The notes under the pieces were generated by a model, which saw only the letters and a list, made by a program, of their open reading frames with translations, was not told the origin of the DNA and searched no databases. From contig JBBDQV010000161.1 in NCBI GenBank assembly GCA_040905845.1, positions 25,467 through 89,466 on the forward strand: a stretch of 64,000 bases of DNA. The letters run 5' to 3'. The DNA comes from VGDP01 sp040905845 (lineage in GTDB: Bacteria; Pseudomonadota; Alphaproteobacteria; SP197). The stretch's first letter is position 1. The number at the start of each line of letters is the position of its first letter. This document shows positions 43,714 to 52,351 of this stretch, piece by piece. Both the position numbers and the translations under genes were made by a program.

Positions 43714-44879
43714 GCTGCCATGGTCCGCCGGTTGACCACGGCGGGGAGTGCCAGCGCGGCCGCCACCTCGATGCCGATGGCGGCGGCCAGCAGCCAGTAG
43801 AGCGTCTCGAACCCCCAGCGCTCGTAGATGCGCGCCATCAGCGGCACGGCGGCCACGCTGATGCCGAGCGAAAGCTGGTAGGAGATGGCATAGACGCGGG
43901 CGCGCCAGGCGTTCGGCACAACCCGGGCGACCAGGGTGTCGCCGACCGGGATCAGGCCGAACACCAGCAGCATGGCGACCGCCGCCGCCGCGATGCTGGG
44001 CAGCCCGCCGAGCGCCGCGACGGCGGCGAACGCCACGGCCTCCGCCACCAGCAGGCCGACGTAAATGCGCTTGAGCGGCAGGCGGTCGAGCATGGTGCCG
44101 ACGACGATCTGGGCGAAGCCGGCGACGGCCAGCACCAAGGTAGTCACGCTGCCGGCGTCGGTCGCGTCGCCCGCCGCGATCCGCTCGGCGACCAGCTTGG
44201 GCAGCGAGACCGTCGTGACCGTGAAGACGATGCCGCCGACGACGGTCGTGACCACGAGCAGAACGCCGATGCGCACGGCGGCCGCGCGGCCCACCGGCTC
44301 GGGCGAAGCCGGCGGCGCGGCCGCGCGGTTTCGGGTCGCCCCGGGCCGCGTCAGCAGCGCGAACGCGAACCCGGTCGCCAGCACGACGATGCCGGGTAGC
44401 ACCAGGCCGAGCCGCCAGCCGAACGCCGAGGCCAGCGCGGCCGTCGCCGCCGGCGCGGCGGCGAGCCCCAGGTTGCCCCACACCCCGTTGATGCCCATGG
44501 CGCGCCCCAGCCGCCCGGGCGCGGCCGCCGCGACCATGGCGATGCCGACCGGGTGGTAGATCGCGGCGAACAGCCCGATGGCGAATAGGCCGACGGCGAT
44601 CGAGGAGGTGGGATCGGTAAGCCCGGTGGCGAGCGTGGCGAGCCCGAGCCCGACGAAGAAGAAAATCATCAGGCCGCGCCGGCTCAGGCGATCGCCGAGC
44701 CAGCCGACCGGCAGCGTCGCGATCGCGATGGCGCCGTAGCTCCACGCGGCCAAGGCGATCAGATCGGCGTAGGGCAGGCCGAGCTCGGACTCGAGGGTCA
44801 GCGCGATGGTCGGATAGACCATCAGTGCGAAATGGACCTGGGCGTGGCCCAGGTTGAGGAACAGGAACGTGCGCGGCAT
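43698..44879 (-). CDS. MFS transporter
   Basis: The 393-residue protein has 12 hydrophobic helices and the first-half MFS loop GWLGDRLSRRGLM. The start is ATG 44879 (MPRTFLFLNLGHAQVHFALMVYPTIAL), because residues encoded upstream are polar and unlike a carrier. Substrate and direction are unknown. The gene is divergent from the epimerase-like gene (103-bp gap) and convergent with the decarboxylase. Confidence 0.88.
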   Translation of the reverse strand: MPRTFLFLNLGHAQVHFALMVYPTIALTLESELGLPYADLIALAAWSYGAIAIATLPVGWLGDRLSRRGLMIFFFVGLGLATLATGLTDPTSSIAVGLFAIGLFAAIYHPVGIAMVAAAAPGRLGRAMGINGVWGNLGLAAAPAATAALASAFGWRLGLVLPGIVVLATGFAFALLTRPGATRNRAAAPPASPEPVGRAAAVRIGVLLVVTTVVGGIVFTVTTVSLPKLVAERIAAGDATDAGSVTTLVLAVAGFAQIVVGTMLDRLPLKRIYVGLLVAEAVAFAAVAALGGLPSIAAAAVAMLLVFGLIPVGDTLVARVVPNAWRARVYAISYQLSLGISVAAVPLMARIYERWGFETLYWLLAAAIGIEVAAALALPAVVNRRTMAAQASA

Positions 44880-44982
44880 CGACGGGCGGCTCCGGGATCG
44901 TACGTCGCATCCCAGCACGAATCGGCCTTGCCTCGCGTGCAAAATTCCGTCCAATTTTTGCCGCTCGGCTAGACTGGGGTCC

Positions 44983-45996
44983 ATGAGCGGACCCGACCGA
45001 CCCCATACCTTCTTCTGCATCGACGGCCACGCGTGCGGCAACCCGGTGCGCCTGGTCGCCGGCGGCGCGCCGGTGCTCGAAGGCCGCACCATGAGCGAGC
45101 GGCGCCAGGACTTCCTCGCGCGCTACGACTGGATCCGCCGCGCGCTCATGTTCGAGCCGCGCGGCCACGACGTGATGTCGGGCGCGATCCTCTATCCGCC
45201 GCTGGCCGAGGGCTGCGACGTGGGCGTGCTGTTCATCGAGACCTCGGGTTGCCTGCCCATGTGCGGCCACGGCACCATCGGCACGGTCACCGCCGCGCTC
45301 GAACACGGGCTCGTCACGCCGCGCGCCGACGGCACGCTGGTGCTCGACGTGCCCGCCGGCGTGGTCACCGCGACCTTCGAGCGCGACGGGCGCTACGTCG
45401 AGCGCGTCCGCATCGCCAACGTCGCGAGCTACCTGGCGTTGCCCGAGGTCCGGGTCGACTGCCCGGGGCTCGGCGAGATCGTCGTCGACATCGCCTACGG
45501 CGGCAACTACTACGCGATCGTCGAGCCCCAGCCCGCGTTCGGCGGGCTCGACGCGATCGGCGCGTCGGACATCCTGCGCTTCAGCCCCCTTCTCAGGCGC
45601 GCGCTCAACGCGGTGGTCGAGGTCGTCCATCCCGACGATCCGACCATCCAGGGCGTCAGCCACATCATGTGGACCGGGCCCGCGCGCGATCCCAAGGCGC
45701 ACGCGCGCAACGCCGTGTTTTACGGCGACAAGGCGATCGACCGCTCGCCGTGCGGCACCGGAACGTCGGCCCGCATGGCCCAGCTCGCGGCGCGCGGCAA
45801 GCTTCGCGTCGGCGAGGAATTCGTCCACGAGAGCATCATCGGCAGCCTGTTCCACGGCCGGGTCGAGGGGGCGACCACCGTCGGCAACGCACCGGCGATC
45901 CGGCCCTCGATCGCCGGCTGGGCACGGGTCACCGGACACAACACGATCTTCGTCGATCCGCGCGATCCCTTCGCGGTCGGGTTCCAGGTGCAGTAA
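44983..45996 (+). CDS. 4-hydroxyproline epimerase / proline racemase family protein
   Basis: The 337-residue enzyme belongs to the proline racemase superfamily. The two acid/base cysteines are C94 in MCGHGTIG and C257 in DRSPCGTGTSARMA. A Cys in both positions together with the CGHGTIG form fits 4-hydroxyproline 2-epimerase rather than trans-3-hydroxyproline dehydratase, which has Thr at the second site. It would convert trans-4-hydroxy-L-proline (or its betaine) to the cis-D form. The start ATG 44983 gives HTFFCIDGHACGNPVRLV, the usual N-terminus. No hydroxyproline oxidase or deaminase genes are in view. Confidence 0.9.
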   Translation: MSGPDRPHTFFCIDGHACGNPVRLVAGGAPVLEGRTMSERRQDFLARYDWIRRALMFEPRGHDVMSGAILYPPLAEGCDVGVLFIETSGCLPMCGHGTIGTVTAALEHGLVTPRADGTLVLDVPAGVVTATFERDGRYVERVRIANVASYLALPEVRVDCPGLGEIVVDIAYGGNYYAIVEPQPAFGGLDAIGASDILRFSPLLRRALNAVVEVVHPDDPTIQGVSHIMWTGPARDPKAHARNAVFYGDKAIDRSPCGTGTSARMAQLAARGKLRVGEEFVHESIIGSLFHGRVEGATTVGNAPAIRPSIAGWARVTGHNTIFVDPRDPFAVGFQVQ

Positions 45997-46096
45997 CCCC
46001 ACAACCTGCGGGAGAAATCTGTGGACGGCGCCCACCCGTGGCGCGAACATCCGCTCGACCGCATACAATTCAACGATAACGCGGGGGAGGCTGGGG

Positions 46097-46822
46097 ATGG
46101 CCACGAGGAGGGGACGGGCGACGCGTTCGCCGCCCGCCGGCAAGGGACGATCCGGCTCGGCGCCGCGCCGCAAGCTGCTCGCGGAAGAGGTCGCCAACGC
46201 GATCGTCGAGAAAACGGCGCGCGGCTTCTTCGAGCCCGGCCAACGCCTGATCGAAACCGAGGTCTCGAAGACGTTGGGCGTCAGCCGCCTGCCTCTCCGC
46301 GAGGCGCTCAAGGCGCTCGAATCCCAGGGCGTCGTCAAGAGCACGCCGCACCGGGGCACGCGGCTCATGCCGGTCGACGCGGAGCGGCTCAACCAGATCA
46401 ACGAGGTGCGCGTGGCGCTCGAGACGCTCGCGCTCGATTGCGCCATCCCGCGCCTGCGCGAGGATCCCCGGCGGTTCAAGCCGATCGACGCGGCGCTCGG
46501 CGCGATGGAGCGGGCCGCCAAGCGGCGCGATCGGTTCACCATGGCGCTGTGCGACGTCCGGTTTCATCGCGAGCTGTGCGCCGCGTCGGGCAACGCCGTG
46601 CTGGTCACCCTCTGGGACGCGCTCAAGCGCCAGCTCACCATCGTGTTCGGCCAGCCCTGGCTCGGCAACCCGGACTGCGACAACTACCTGAACGAGCACC
46701 TCATCCTGCGCCGGGCGCTCGAGTCCGACCCCGTGTCGGTCGCGCGCAAGGCTCTGCTGCACCACATCAACACCGGATGGCGCGTGACCCGGCTGCGCGA
46801 AGGCCAAGAGGTCGCGGCCTAG
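46097..46822 (+). CDS. GntR family transcriptional regulator (FCD subfamily)
   Basis: The 241-residue protein has a basic N-terminal tail and a winged helix-turn-helix from about residue 25 to 95 (GFFEPGQRLIETEVSKTLGVSRLPLREALKALESQGVV). An all-helical FCD ligand domain follows, with the metal-type residues D in ALCDVRFH, H in VRFHREL and H in LHHINT. FCD regulators respond to carboxylic or amino acids. Lying between the epimerase and the deacetylase, it probably controls the surrounding catabolic genes. Confidence 0.93.
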   Translation: MATRRGRATRSPPAGKGRSGSAPRRKLLAEEVANAIVEKTARGFFEPGQRLIETEVSKTLGVSRLPLREALKALESQGVVKSTPHRGTRLMPVDAERLNQINEVRVALETLALDCAIPRLREDPRRFKPIDAALGAMERAAKRRDRFTMALCDVRFHRELCAASGNAVLVTLWDALKRQLTIVFGQPWLGNPDCDNYLNEHLILRRALESDPVSVARKALLHHINTGWRVTRLREGQEVAA

Positions 46823-46943
46823 TGGTTCGTTCGCCGGCTTTCGGCCGGTCGGCCACGAGCGACCATCGATCTCCCACGGTTCGGCGCTGATGACTCGGCG
46901 GGCGCGGCCCCGCACAATGCCGCCGGCTGTCCGAGGGGGACTC

Positions 46944-48098
46944 ATGACCGATTTGACGCCCGTCGCGATGCTGGCCCGGCACGTCGGCTTCGACACGACG
47001 AGCCGGGATTCGAACCTGGCGCTGATCCAGTTCGTCGCCGACTATCTGAAGGGCTTCGGCGTCGAGGCGGCGCTGACCCACGACGACGAAGGACGCAAGG
47101 CGAACCTGTTCGCGACCCTCGGCGCGGGGCGGGAGGGCGGCGTCGTGCTGTCCGGGCATACCGACGTGGTGCCGGTCGACGGCCAGCCGTGGGACACCGA
47201 CCCGTTCACGCTGACCGAGAAAGAGGGTCGACTCCATGGGCGCGGCACCTGCGACATGAAGGGGTTCCTCGCCACCGCGCTCGCGCTCGCGCCCGAGATC
47301 GTGCGGCGCAGGCCCAAGATTCCGGTCCACCTCGCGCTCAGCTACGACGAGGAGGTCGGCTGCGTCGGCGTCGGTCGGCTGATCGCCCAGGCGCTTGCAA
47401 CGGGCGTCAAGCCCCGCGCCGTCATCGTCGGCGAGCCGACCGAGATGAAGGTGGTCGACGCCCACAAGGGCCTCTATTCGTTCCGCACCACCGTGACCGG
47501 GCGCGAGGCGCATTCCTCGCTCACCGACAAGGGCGTCAACGCGATCGTCGCGGCGGCCGACCTGATCGGGTTTCTCGCCCGCCTGGCCGAGGAGATGGCC
47601 GGGCGCGCCGATCGCGAATCGGGCTTCGATCCGCCCTACACCACCATCCAGATCGGTACCATCGAGGGCGGCACCGCGCTCAACATCGTGCCGCGCCGCT
47701 GCTCGTTCGTCTGGGAGTACCGGCTGATGCCCGGCGCCGACGAAGACGAGGTCGTGCGACGGTTCCAGGCCCATTGCGACGAGCAAAGGCCGAGACTCCA
47801 GGCGCGCGCCGAGGAATCCAACATCGTCACCGAGGCGGTGAACCGCGTGCCGGGCCTCGAGCCCGACCCGGGTTCGGCGGCCGAGCGGCTCGCGCTCGCG
47901 CTCGCCGGCAGCAACCGGACCCACAAGGTGCCCTACGGCACCGAGGCGGGGCTGTTCCAGCGCGCCGGCATGGCGACCATCGTGTGCGGGCCCGGCAGCA
48001 TCAACCAGGCCCACAAGCCGAACGAGTTCGTCGAGCGCGCCCAGATCGACGCGTGCGAGGCGTTCCTGCGCCGGCTCCTCGACCACGTCTGCGCGTGA
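46944..48098 (+). CDS. argE: Acetylornithine deacetylase-like M20 peptidase (ArgE family)
   Basis: The 384-residue metalloenzyme has the M20A motifs LSGHTDVVPVDGQPWDTDP, GRGTCDMKGF and the catalytic YDEEVGCVG, with the dimerisation domain around residues 180-295 and the C-terminal YGTEAGLFQRAG. This is close to ArgE in length and pattern and so may release ornithine or another amino acid from an acyl derivative. AGGGGGAC precedes ATG 46944. Its neighbours are amine-catabolic genes rather than arginine synthesis genes, so a degradative role on an N-acyl amino acid is also possible. Confidence 0.88.
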   Translation: MTDLTPVAMLARHVGFDTTSRDSNLALIQFVADYLKGFGVEAALTHDDEGRKANLFATLGAGREGGVVLSGHTDVVPVDGQPWDTDPFTLTEKEGRLHGRGTCDMKGFLATALALAPEIVRRRPKIPVHLALSYDEEVGCVGVGRLIAQALATGVKPRAVIVGEPTEMKVVDAHKGLYSFRTTVTGREAHSSLTDKGVNAIVAAADLIGFLARLAEEMAGRADRESGFDPPYTTIQIGTIEGGTALNIVPRRCSFVWEYRLMPGADEDEVVRRFQAHCDEQRPRLQARAEESNIVTEAVNRVPGLEPDPGSAAERLALALAGSNRTHKVPYGTEAGLFQRAGMATIVCGPGSINQAHKPNEFVERAQIDACEAFLRRLLDHVCA

Positions 48099-48105
48099 GC
48101 CGCCG

Positions 48106-50160
48106 GTGACCCGCGATCCCCGCTACGACATCCTGTTCGAGCCGGTCCGCATCGGCCCCGTGGTCGCGCGCAACCGCTTCTACCAGGTGCCTCATTGCAA
48201 CGGCATGGGGCGCGGGCATCCGCGCGCGCTCGCCGCCATGCGGGGCATGAAGGCGGCGGGCGGCTGGGCCGTGGTCGCGACCGAGGAGTGCGAGATTCAT
48301 CCAAGCTCGGACATCTCGCCCTACTACGAAGCGCGGCTGTGGGACGACGGCGACATCCCCGCGCTCGCGCTGATGGCCGACGCGGTGCATCGCGAAGGCG
48401 CGCTCGCCGCGATCGAGCTCACTCACAGCGGCGCCTCGGTGGCCAACCGCTATTCCCGCATGGCGCCGCTCGGACCCTCCCATGGCGTCCATCCGAGCCT
48501 CGACCCGGTCCAGGCGCGCGGCATGGATCTCACCGACATCCGGGATCTACGGCGCTGGTACCGCGACGCCGCGCTGCGCTCGACCAAGGCCGGGTTTGAC
48601 ATCGTCTACGTCTACGCCGGCCACGGCATCACCATCCTGATGCACTTCCTGCAACGCCGGCGCAACCAGCGCACCGACGCCTACGGCGGCAGCCTGGAGA
48701 ACCGCGCGCGCCTGTTCCGCGAGGTGATCGAGGACACCAAGGACGCGATCGGCGCGCGCGCGGCCGTCGCCGTGCGCTTCGCGGTCGACGAGCTGATCGG
48801 AGAGTCGGGGCTCGAGCTCGCCGAGGCCAAGGACGTCGTCGCCATGCTCGCCGAGCTGCCCGATCTATGGGATGTCAATGTCTCGGACTGGAAGAACGAC
48901 TCGACCACCTCGCGGTTCGCGCCCGAAGCCTCGCAGGAAAGCTTCATCGCCTGGGTCAAGTCGGTGACCACCAAGCCCGTGGTCGGGGTCGGGCGCTTCA
49001 CCTCGCCCGACTCCATGGCGAGCCAGGTGCGCCGCGGCGTGCTCGATTTCATCGGCGCCGCGCGGCCCTCGATCGCCGATCCGTTCCTGCCCCGCAAGAT
49101 CGAGCAGGGCCGCGTCGAAGACATCCGCGAATGCATCGGCTGCAACGTCTGCGTCTCCTACGACTTCCAGGGCGTGCCCATGCGCTGCACCCAGAACCCG
49201 ACCATGGGCGAGGAATGGCGGCGCGGCTGGCACCCGGAGGTCATCGCGCCCAAGGGCTCGGGCTCGAAGGTGCTCGTTGTCGGCGCCGGGCCCGCCGGGC
49301 TCGAGGCCGCGCGCGCGCTGGGGCAACGGGGCTACGAGGTCCATCTCGCCGAGGCCGGGACCGAGCTCGGCGGCCGGGTCGCGCGCGAGTGCCGTTTGCC
49401 CGGCCTCGCCGAGTGGGCGCGGGTGCGCGATTGGCGCGTAGCCCAGATCGCCAAGCTTCCTTCGGTCTCGGTCTACCGGGGCAGCCGCATGGGCGCCGCC
49501 GACGTGCGCGAGTTCGGCGCGGGCCATGTGGCGATCGCGACCGGCGCCCGCTGGCGCCGGGACGGGGTCGGCCGGCATCACGCGTTCGCCGTCCCGGGCT
49601 TCGACCACGCGGGCATCCTCACCCCCGATGACATCATGGACGGGCGTCTGCCCGAAAGCCCGACGATCGTGTTCGACGACGACCACTACTACCTGGGCGG
49701 CGTCATCGCCGAACGACTCGTTGCCGCCGGGCTCGCGGTCACCCTGGTCACGCCCGCTCCGCTCGTCTCCAAGTGGACCGAGTTCACCCTGGAGCAGGAG
49801 CGGATTCAGCGCCGGCTGATCGAGCTCGGCGTCGTCGTTCGCGTCAGCCGCGCCGTGGCCGCGTTCCACGGCGACCGGGTCGAGACCGCGTGCGTCTTCA
49901 CCGGCGCGCGCGACGAACTGCCGTGCGCAGCGGTCGTCACGGTCACCTCGCGCCTGCCCGACGAGGCGCTCTATCGCGAGCTCGTCGCCGGTCCCGAGGC
50001 CCTGAAGGCCGCCGGAATCCGCTCCGTCCGCGTCATCGGCGACGCCGAGGTGCCCGGCACGATCGCCGCCGCCGTCCACGCCGGGCACGGCTACGCCCGC
50101 GCGCTCGACGGCCCGGCCGAGCCCGAGGTCCCGTTCCGCCGCGAGCGCGCCGCCCTTTGA
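48106..50160 (+). CDS. Trimethylamine dehydrogenase-fold FMN/[4Fe-4S] oxidoreductase, copy 1
   Basis: The 684-residue protein aligns along its whole length with trimethylamine dehydrogenase: an FMN TIM barrel, then CIGCNVC...C for the 4Fe-4S cluster, then an ADP/FAD-type domain (VLVVGAGPAGLEAARALG). The cysteine for covalent FMN is kept (C31 in QVPHC, Cys30 of the classical enzyme). So are the catalytic Tyr and His (YVYAGH) and an Asp matching Asp267. Of the substrate's aromatic bowl, Tyr60 is Glu here, Trp105 is Thr and the Trp355 position is not Trp. It should therefore oxidise something other than trimethylamine. It starts at GTG 48106, 7 bp after the deacetylase. Confidence 0.92.
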   Translation: MTRDPRYDILFEPVRIGPVVARNRFYQVPHCNGMGRGHPRALAAMRGMKAAGGWAVVATEECEIHPSSDISPYYEARLWDDGDIPALALMADAVHREGALAAIELTHSGASVANRYSRMAPLGPSHGVHPSLDPVQARGMDLTDIRDLRRWYRDAALRSTKAGFDIVYVYAGHGITILMHFLQRRRNQRTDAYGGSLENRARLFREVIEDTKDAIGARAAVAVRFAVDELIGESGLELAEAKDVVAMLAELPDLWDVNVSDWKNDSTTSRFAPEASQESFIAWVKSVTTKPVVGVGRFTSPDSMASQVRRGVLDFIGAARPSIADPFLPRKIEQGRVEDIRECIGCNVCVSYDFQGVPMRCTQNPTMGEEWRRGWHPEVIAPKGSGSKVLVVGAGPAGLEAARALGQRGYEVHLAEAGTELGGRVARECRLPGLAEWARVRDWRVAQIAKLPSVSVYRGSRMGAADVREFGAGHVAIATGARWRRDGVGRHHAFAVPGFDHAGILTPDDIMDGRLPESPTIVFDDDHYYLGGVIAERLVAAGLAVTLVTPAPLVSKWTEFTLEQERIQRRLIELGVVVRVSRAVAAFHGDRVETACVFTGARDELPCAAVVTVTSRLPDEALYRELVAGPEALKAAGIRSVRVIGDAEVPGTIAAAVHAGHGYARALDGPAEPEVPFRRERAAL

Positions 50161-50217
50161 GCGGCGAGAGAGACGCAACCTATGCGATACCGGCACCATT
50201 CCGATCCGTCCGCGATC

Positions 50218-50338
50218 CCCTCACCCTCCCATTGCTGCGCAATGGGCCCCTCCCTCTCCCACGAGGGGAGAGGGAGAACCTCTTCCGGGTGCACCGATCA
50301 CCCCCTCCCCTTGTGGGAGGGGGAAGGGGGAGGGGTAG
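50218..50338. repeat. CCCTCTCCC-type intergenic palindromic repeat, copy 2
   Basis: The unit CCCCTCACCCTCCCATTGCT, GCGCAATGGGCCCCTCCC is the inverted homologue of 14601-14640. It is followed by CCCTCTCCCACGAGGGGAGAGGG and by CCCCCTCCCCTTGTGGGAGGGGG. These stems fill the gap between the flavoprotein and the SDR gene. Confidence 0.8.
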
Positions 50339-50380
50339 CGCGTCCGCGCGTCGCATGATTCGAATCAGGGGTTCGTTGTC

Positions 50381-51154
50381 ATGACACCCAAGCTGTTCGA
50401 CCTCACCGGCCGGGTCGCGATCATCACGGGTACCAGTCGCGGGCTCGGCAAGGCGTTGGCCAAGGGCTTCGCCGAGGTCGGCGCGATGGTCGTCGGCTGC
50501 GCGCGCAACGGCGCCGAGGCCGAGGCTGGCGCGGCCGAATTGCGCGCCGCCGGCCACGAGGCCATGGCCATGCGCTGCGACACCTCGGTGCGCGCCGACG
50601 TCCAGGCGCTCATCGATGCGACCGTCGCGCGCTACGGCAAGCTCGACATCATGCTGTGCAACGCGGGCGTCGACCGCCCGAAGCCCGCGCTCGAGGTCAC
50701 CGACGAGGACTTCGACGCGATCACCGACGTCAACCTGCGCGGCACCTTCGTGTGCGCCCAGCTCGCCGCGCGCCAGATGATCAAGCAGGGCCGGGGCGGC
50801 GCCATCGTCATGAACTCGTCGAACGCTTCCGTCGTCGGGTTCGACAACCTGGCGCCCTACGGCGCGTCCAAGGGCGGCACCGACATGCTGGTCAGGACGC
50901 TCGCCTCGGAATGGGGGCCGCACGGCATCCGGGTCAACGCCTTCAACCCCGGCTACATGAACAGCCGGCAAGCGGGCTCCGAGCACCTCTACACCGATAC
51001 CCGATTCGTCGATCTGACCAAGACGCTGACACCGCTCCGCCGCTACGGCGACGCCGAGGAGCTGGTCGGCCCGGCCGTGTTCCTCGCCTCCGACGCCGCC
51101 TCGTTCGTGACCGGCGTCGTGCTCCTGGTCGACGGCGGCTGGTGCGCGGTGTAA
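50381..51154 (+). CDS. SDR family oxidoreductase
   Basis: The 257-residue classical SDR has the cofactor loop TGTSRGLGKA, the NAG motif (MLCNAGVDR), the catalytic serine in MNSSNASVV, YGASKGG and the C-terminal VTGVVLLVDGGWCAV. It resembles gluconate 5-dehydrogenase and 3-oxoacyl reductase-like SDRs. It lies within the amine island between the flavoprotein and an MFS carrier and may reduce or oxidise an intermediate; the substrate is not clear. Confidence 0.93.
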   Translation: MTPKLFDLTGRVAIITGTSRGLGKALAKGFAEVGAMVVGCARNGAEAEAGAAELRAAGHEAMAMRCDTSVRADVQALIDATVARYGKLDIMLCNAGVDRPKPALEVTDEDFDAITDVNLRGTFVCAQLAARQMIKQGRGGAIVMNSSNASVVGFDNLAPYGASKGGTDMLVRTLASEWGPHGIRVNAFNPGYMNSRQAGSEHLYTDTRFVDLTKTLTPLRRYGDAEELVGPAVFLASDAASFVTGVVLLVDGGWCAV

Positions 51155-51196
51155 GTCTCCGCGGGCGCCCGCGGGGCGCGCGTGCCTGGAACCGTC

Positions 51197-52345
51197 ATGT
51201 CCGCGATCGCCCTCACGGCGCGCGAGCGCCGCAATGCCCTCGTCGCGCTCATCGCCGGTGCCTTCGTCGCCGGCGTCGGCTTCGGCGCGTTGCACCCGCT
51301 GATCGCGCTCCTGCTCGAGGAGCGCGGGTACGACCGCGCGCTGATCGGGTTCAACGCCACCCTGCTCAACGTCGCCATCCTGATCGCCGGGCCGTTCGTG
51401 CCGCGAGTCGCGCGCCGGCTCGGCGCGCTCCGGGCCCTCGCGCTCACGGTCGTCGTCGATTTTGTGATCCTCGTGCTCTATCCCAGCGTCGACGCCTACT
51501 GGGCGTGGTGCGTGTTCCGCTTCGCGGGCGGGCTGGTCGGTGTCCTCTGGTGGGTCGTCACCGAAAGCTGGATCAACCTGCTCGCGACCGACACGGGCCG
51601 CACGCGCCTCGTCGCCGCCTACACTTCGGCCATTTCGCTCGGCATGTCGATCGGTCCCATCGGCGTCGCCGAGACTGGAATTCACGGCTGGACGCCCTGG
51701 CTCGTCGTGCTCATCGCCATGCTCGTCGGCTCGGTGCCGATCCTCGGCGTGGCGCGCGCACTGCCGGCGGTCGCGCACGACGACGACATCCGCGCGCTCG
51801 CGCTCGTGCGCCGCGTGCCGGTGGTCATGGTCGCCGCCGTCGCCGCCGGCTTCGCCGACCTCGCCATCGTCGCGCTGCTGCCGCTCTACGGCACCGCGCG
51901 CGGCCTGGCCGAGGCCGACGCGGCCACGCTGCTCAGCGCCTTCACCTTCGGCAACGTCGTGCTGCAGTTGCCGATCGCCTGGTTCGCGGACAAGGTCTCG
52001 CGCCGGGCGGCGCTGCTGCTCTGCGCGGTGACGGCGCTGCTCGGCGCCGTCGCGCTGCCCTTCGTGATCCACGACGCGACGCGGACCTGGGCCGTGTTAT
52101 TCGTCTGGGGCGGCACCGTGTTTGCGATCTACATGGTCGCGCTCGGCATGCTGGGGGCGAGCTTCCGCGGCGCCGAGCTCATCGCCGCCAACGCGGCCTT
52201 CATCGTCGTCTACAACGTCGGCGGCGCGCTCGGGCCGGTCGCCGCGGGCGCCCTGATGGACGCCTGGGCGCCCGAGGGCCTGCCCCTTGTGGTCGGCGCG
52301 GCGTCCGTGATCGTCATCCTGGCCGCGCTCGTCCGGCGCCGCTGA
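51197..52345 (+). CDS. MFS transporter (YcaD-like)
   Basis: The 382-residue protein has 12 hydrophobic helices. The segment VLWWVVTESWINLLATDTGRTRLVAAYTS in the first half resembles the YcaD group. I prefer ATG 51197; GTG 51182 is an in-frame alternative. It follows the SDR gene closely and would move a small solute of the island, direction unknown. It converges on the MttB-family gene with 6 bp between stops. Confidence 0.88.
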   Translation: MSAIALTARERRNALVALIAGAFVAGVGFGALHPLIALLLEERGYDRALIGFNATLLNVAILIAGPFVPRVARRLGALRALALTVVVDFVILVLYPSVDAYWAWCVFRFAGGLVGVLWWVVTESWINLLATDTGRTRLVAAYTSAISLGMSIGPIGVAETGIHGWTPWLVVLIAMLVGSVPILGVARALPAVAHDDDIRALALVRRVPVVMVAAVAAGFADLAIVALLPLYGTARGLAEADAATLLSAFTFGNVVLQLPIAWFADKVSRRAALLLCAVTALLGAVALPFVIHDATRTWAVLFVWGGTVFAIYMVALGMLGASFRGAELIAANAAFIVVYNVGGALGPVAAGALMDAWAPEGLPLVVGAASVIVILAALVRRR

Positions 52346-52351
52346 GCGGCC

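Noticed and set aside
43033..46542. Minus-strand open frame of 1169 codons
   Set aside because: It covers the decarboxylase, MFS, epimerase and regulator genes in other frames and has no family-like segments. It is a high-GC shadow.
47005..47020. GGGATTCGAACC, resembling a tRNA T-loop on the minus strand
   Set aside because: It lies inside the conserved N-terminal coding part of the ArgE-like gene, and no acceptor or anticodon stem can be drawn around it.
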